DNA of 36,775 bases, taken from the NCBI GenBank assembly GCA_001510135.1, contig LFER01000008.1:1-36775 (forward strand). The letters are read 5' to 3'. Every line of letters begins with the position of its first letter. Positions within the stretch are counted from its first letter, which is position 1. Positions 34,520 through 36,775 of the stretch are shown piece after piece. A program made the translations under genes and the position numbers. The notes under the pieces are model-generated. The model was given only the letters and a program-made list of their open reading frames with translations, was not told the origin of the DNA and ran no database searches. The DNA is from Alphaproteobacteria bacterium casp-alpha6. GTDB lineage: Bacteria > Pseudomonadota > Alphaproteobacteria > Rhodobacterales > Rhodobacteraceae.

Positions 34520-35421
34520 CAAAATGTGGATTTGTGGCTCTGATTGGTGAACCGAACGCAGGGAAATCAACGCTCCTTAATCGTATGGTGGGCGCGAAAG
34601 TATCCATTGTCACCCATAAAGTGCAAACCACGCGCGCGCGTATCCGCGGTGTTGCTATGGAAGATGAAACGCAAATTGTCTTTGTTGATACACCTGGCCT
34701 TTTCAAACCACGCCGTCGGCTGGACCGTGCCATGGTGGCGGCGGCTTGGGGCGGGGCGTCAGATGCTGATATTGTGGTGCTGATGATTGAAGCACATCGC
34801 GGTATAACAAACGGCGTGCAGGCCATTATAGAAGAGTTGGCAAAGCTTGAGCAAACCCGTCGAGTTCTTTTGGCGATAAACAAAATTGATCGGGTGGAAC
34901 GCGAGACGCTTCTATCCCTGACCGAACAAATGAACGGTCTCTATCCGTTTTTGGAAACTTTTATGATTTCTGCTGAAAAAGGCCACGGCGTGGGGGATTT
35001 GAAGGGATGGCTGGCGAAACATCTGCCAGATGGCCCGTGGTTATACCCCGAGGATCAAATCGCGGATCTTCCCTTGCGGATGATTGCCGCGGAAATCACC
35101 CGTGAAAAGCTGACCCTGCGCCTGCATCAGGAATTGCCCTATCAGCTGACCGTGGAGACGGAAAATTGGGAAGAACGCAAAGATGGCAGTGCCCGAATTG
35201 ACCAAGTCATTTATGTGATGCGCGATGGTCACAAGGGTATTCTTCTGGGTAACAAAGGCGATACAATCAAAAAAATTTCAATGGCTTCAAGGGCGGAATT
35301 GGAAACTTTGCTTGAGCGCAAGGTACATCTGTTTTTGCAGGTAAAAGTACGGGAAGGTTGGTTGGAAGAGGCACAACGATATTCCGCCATTGGACTTGAT
35401 TTCAAAGACGGAAACGCATGA
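34516..35421 (+). CDS. era: GTPase Era
   Basis: Era is an essential GTPase that binds the 3' end of 16S rRNA and helps 30S assembly. The 301-residue product has GTPase boxes [10 protein letters not shown] (11-20), DTPGLF, NKID and SAEKG, and a C-terminal KH domain with the RNA-binding [10 protein letters not shown] loop. The ATG overlaps the rnc stop; rnc-era-recO is an ancient order also found in E. coli. The stop overlaps the DUF1491 start. Confidence 0.97.
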   Translation: MTKCGFVALIGEPNAGKSTLLNRMVGAKVSIVTHKVQTTRARIRGVAMEDETQIVFVDTPGLFKPRRRLDRAMVAAAWGGASDADIVVLMIEAHRGITNGVQAIIEELAKLEQTRRVLLAINKIDRVERETLLSLTEQMNGLYPFLETFMISAEKGHGVGDLKGWLAKHLPDGPWLYPEDQIADLPLRMIAAEITREKLTLRLHQELPYQLTVETENWEERKDGSARIDQVIYVMRDGHKGILLGNKGDTIKKISMASRAELETLLERKVHLFLQVKVREGWLEEAQRYSAIGLDFKDGNA

Positions 35422-35735
35422 TTGCGCTTAAGACGGAGATATTTGTCAAAGCGCATATAAAGCGCCTCGAACTCCATGGAATCCCTGCGTATGTGATCCA
35501 CCACGGTGATGACGATGCGGGGGATTTGCTTGTCAAACTCTCCACTTTAGACGGGCAGGCATCCCTTTTTCGGCGCGAATATGACATGGAAACCGGCGAG
35601 CGGCATTGGTCCTGCGTACTCACTTCGCGCGAGACGGAAGTTGATGACTCCATAAAAAAACAACGCAGCTTTGATCCCGACCTCTGGGTGCTGGAGATAG
35701 AAGATGCAAAGGGGCGTCATTTTCTTGATCTCTGA
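35418..35735 (+). CDS. DUF1491 family protein
   Basis: A 105-residue soluble protein of the DUF1491 family, typical of alphaproteobacteria between era and recO and of unknown function. Family features: KTEIFVKAHIKRLELHGIPA at the start, DAGDLLVKLSTLDG, LFRREYDMETGERHW, and DPDLWVLEIED with RHFLDL at the end. The ATG overlaps the era stop, so it is cotranslated with it. Confidence 0.9.
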   Translation: MIALKTEIFVKAHIKRLELHGIPAYVIHHGDDDAGDLLVKLSTLDGQASLFRREYDMETGERHWSCVLTSRETEVDDSIKKQRSFDPDLWVLEIEDAKGRHFLDL

Positions 35736-35750
35736 AGGTTAAGAAACAAG

Positions 35751-35785
35751 CTGACTTTTTCCTGCCTCCACGCTAGCGTCCCCCC
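35751..35785 (+). promoter_or_regulatory. Promoter placing the recO transcript start at its ATG
   Basis: CTGACT (35751-35756), 17 bp, then TAGCGT (35774-35779) form a promoter whose transcription start would fall at about 35786, the A of the recO start codon. Only CCCCCC separates the -10 from ATG, and no Shine-Dalgarno is present. A leaderless recO mRNA is suggested. Confidence 0.5.
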
Positions 35786-36511
35786 ATGGAATGGCGAGAT
35801 CAAGGCATATTACTCAGCGTGCGCGGGCATGGAGAAAGCTCTGCGATCATTGAGGTCTTTACAAAAACCCATGGCCGGCACGCAGGCGTTGTGCGCGGGG
35901 GTCAATCGCGCAAAATGACCCCGACACTTCAACCGGGGGCGCAGCTTGATCTTGCCTGGCGGGCACGTCTGGAGGACCACTTGGGCATCTTCCAAGTCGA
36001 ATTGCTCCATAGTCGAAATGCCCTTGTGATGGGCAATCGTCAGGCATTGTCGGGCCTGAATGCGGTCACCTCAATGGTGGTGACGTTTTTGCCAGAAAGG
36101 GAGGCATACCAAGCTCTCTATACGGCATCAGAGCATCTTTTGGATTTGCTTGATGATCAAGTGGTCTGGCCCCTCGCCTATCTCAAATGGGAACTGGCAC
36201 TGCTGGATGTGCTCGGGTTTGGGCTGGACCTGACGGCCTGCGCCGTGACGGGGCAGACGCAGGATCTTGCCTATATCTCCCCAAAATCTGGCAGGGCTGT
36301 GTCGCGTAGCGGGGCAGGGGAATGGGCTGATCGTCTCTTTCCTTTCGTTCCGCTACTTTCTGGGGCAGAGGAATTTGTCTTTGATGATCTTGTGACGGCC
36401 TTTAAAATCACCGGATATTTCTTGGAAAATCATGTGGTTAAAGGATTGGGTCTGAAAACATTTCCCGCTGCCCGCGGGCGATTTATTGACGGGCTTTCAA
36501 AAAAGGCATGA
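35786..36511 (+). CDS. recO: DNA repair protein RecO
   Basis: RecO loads RecA on single-stranded DNA with RecF and RecR. The 241-residue product starts [20 protein letters not shown] with the OB-fold, then [13 protein letters not shown] and [20 protein letters not shown], then helices including [20 protein letters not shown], and the late CAVTGQ region; the usual zinc cysteines are not complete, as in many alphaproteobacterial members. It follows DUF1491 by 50 bp and has no ribosome site upstream, so it may use its own promoter. Confidence 0.95.
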   Translation: MEWRDQGILLSVRGHGESSAIIEVFTKTHGRHAGVVRGGQSRKMTPTLQPGAQLDLAWRARLEDHLGIFQVELLHSRNALVMGNRQALSGLNAVTSMVVTFLPEREAYQALYTASEHLLDLLDDQVVWPLAYLKWELALLDVLGFGLDLTACAVTGQTQDLAYISPKSGRAVSRSGAGEWADRLFPFVPLLSGAEEFVFDDLVTAFKITGYFLENHVVKGLGLKTFPAARGRFIDGLSKKA

Positions 36512-36548
36512 TCGTAAGATCAATTTCGCAATTTTCCGCCAAAAAGCC

Positions 36549-36607
36549 TCTGGACAGTCTGGACATCACGCAATAGAAAGCGCTGACCAGAAGCAAAGCA
36601 TCTGGAC
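36549..36607 (+). repeat. Repeated TCTGGAC motif before tRNA-Phe
   Basis: TCTGGACA occurs at 36549-36556 and 36558-36565, nine bases apart, and TCTGGAC again at 36601-36607, directly before the tRNA-Phe gene. It could be part of the tRNA promoter or a protein-binding site. A second promoter element was not clear. Confidence 0.35.
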
Positions 36608-36682
36608 GCCCGGGTAGCTCAGGGGTAGAGCAGTGGACTGAAAATCCTCGTGTCGGTGGTTCAAATCCGCCCCCGGGCACCA
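36608..36682 (+). tRNA. tRNA-Phe (anticodon GAA)
   Basis: A 75-nt class I tRNA. The acceptor GCCCGGG (36608-36614) pairs with CCCGGGC (36672-36678), then discriminator A and an encoded CCA (36680-36682). The anticodon loop CTGAAAA holds GAA, and the T-loop reads TTCAAAT. The sequence is very like known Rhodobacterales tRNA-Phe. The 3' end enters the terminal inverted repeat. Confidence 0.98.
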
Positions 36683-36775
36683 AACTTTCAGCTTATCTTA
36701 CTGAAATTCCTTCGAGTTTATTTATCGAGGGAGACCGTCGTGTCACACATTCCGTACACAATCTGTCTTTCAGGC
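36677..36775. repeat. Right copy of the 99-bp terminal inverted repeat
   Basis: This is the exact inverted partner of positions 1-99. It starts at the last two acceptor bases of tRNA-Phe (GC), then ACCA, and continues for 93 bases with hairpins TTTCAG/CTGAAA (36686-36691 and 36701-36706) and CCTTCG/CGAGGG. The window ends inside it, so its true outer limit is unknown. Confidence 0.95.

Noticed and set aside
36483..36683. Minus-strand open frame across tRNA-Phe beginning MVPGGGFEPPTRG
   Set aside because: This is the well-known false protein made by reading a tRNA backwards.
1..36775. Circular element or phage bounded by the end repeats
   Set aside because: The repeats are inverted, so ends cannot join as a circle, and no replication, integrase, capsid or partition gene is present.
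1..36775. CRISPR array or defence island
   Set aside because: No spaced direct repeats and no cas, restriction, toxin-antitoxin or abortive-infection genes were found.

Overview
This window looks like chromosomal DNA from a marine alphaproteobacterium of the order Rhodobacterales (Roseobacter group). The main support is the gene order at the right end: rpoZ, bifunctional rel, DUF2062, pdxJ, acpS, lepB, rnc, era, DUF1491, recO. I know this run from that group. Other supporting signs are the glcDEF glycolate oxidase operon, a MoxR-DUF58-VWA cluster, a DUF1285 protein, and a small secreted protein beside dapB. There is no phage, transposase, CRISPR or plasmid gene. Nearly everything is housekeeping or ordinary accessory metabolism, tightly packed, with many ATGA-type overlaps.

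Layout. The window begins and ends with the same 99-bp sequence in inverted orientation. Each copy starts in the last bases (GCACCA) of a tRNA gene: tRNA-Leu(GAG) on the minus strand at the left, tRNA-Phe(GAA) on the plus strand at the right. From 0.3 to 7 kb there is a class I histone-deacetylase-family enzyme, two divergent M20 metallopeptidases, a small membrane protein, a secreted peptidoglycan-binding-domain protein and a DUF1285 protein. From 7 to 13.7 kb four overlapping genes encode a MoxR ATPase, a DUF58 protein and two large membrane VWA-type proteins. From 13.8 to 17.7 kb lies glcDEF, followed by a secreted trypsin-like protease. A small heat-shock gene (18.6 kb) is preceded by a leader that folds like a ROSE RNA thermometer, with a heat-shock-type promoter in front of it.

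From 19.1 to 24.7 kb the window holds a phosphodiester glycosidase coupled to rbfA, then dapB and its secreted neighbour. Next comes a 600-bp stretch with only fragments and small signals, then an rnhA / methyltransferase / DUF3429 / ispH group on the minus strand. A hybrid histidine kinase with a degenerate receiver domain (24.9-27.0 kb) is followed by a possible 32-residue peptide. A NYN-domain nuclease-like gene and folK are head to head. The rpoZ-to-recO run then joins transcription (omega), the stringent response (Rel), PLP synthesis, ACP activation, protein export, RNA processing, ribosome assembly and recombination repair.

Most worth a second look: the tRNA-anchored terminal inverted repeats; the ROSE-like thermometer with its bulged G opposite the Shine-Dalgarno; two non-coding zones (1444-1821 and 21577-22178) with hairpins and micro-ORFs; a predicted leaderless recO promoter; and the varied metal-site motifs in the MoxR-linked VWA proteins. 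I found no clearly new multi-gene system. The terminal repeat has the look of both a biological tRNA-associated repeat and an assembly-graph boundary, and only outside data can separate these.
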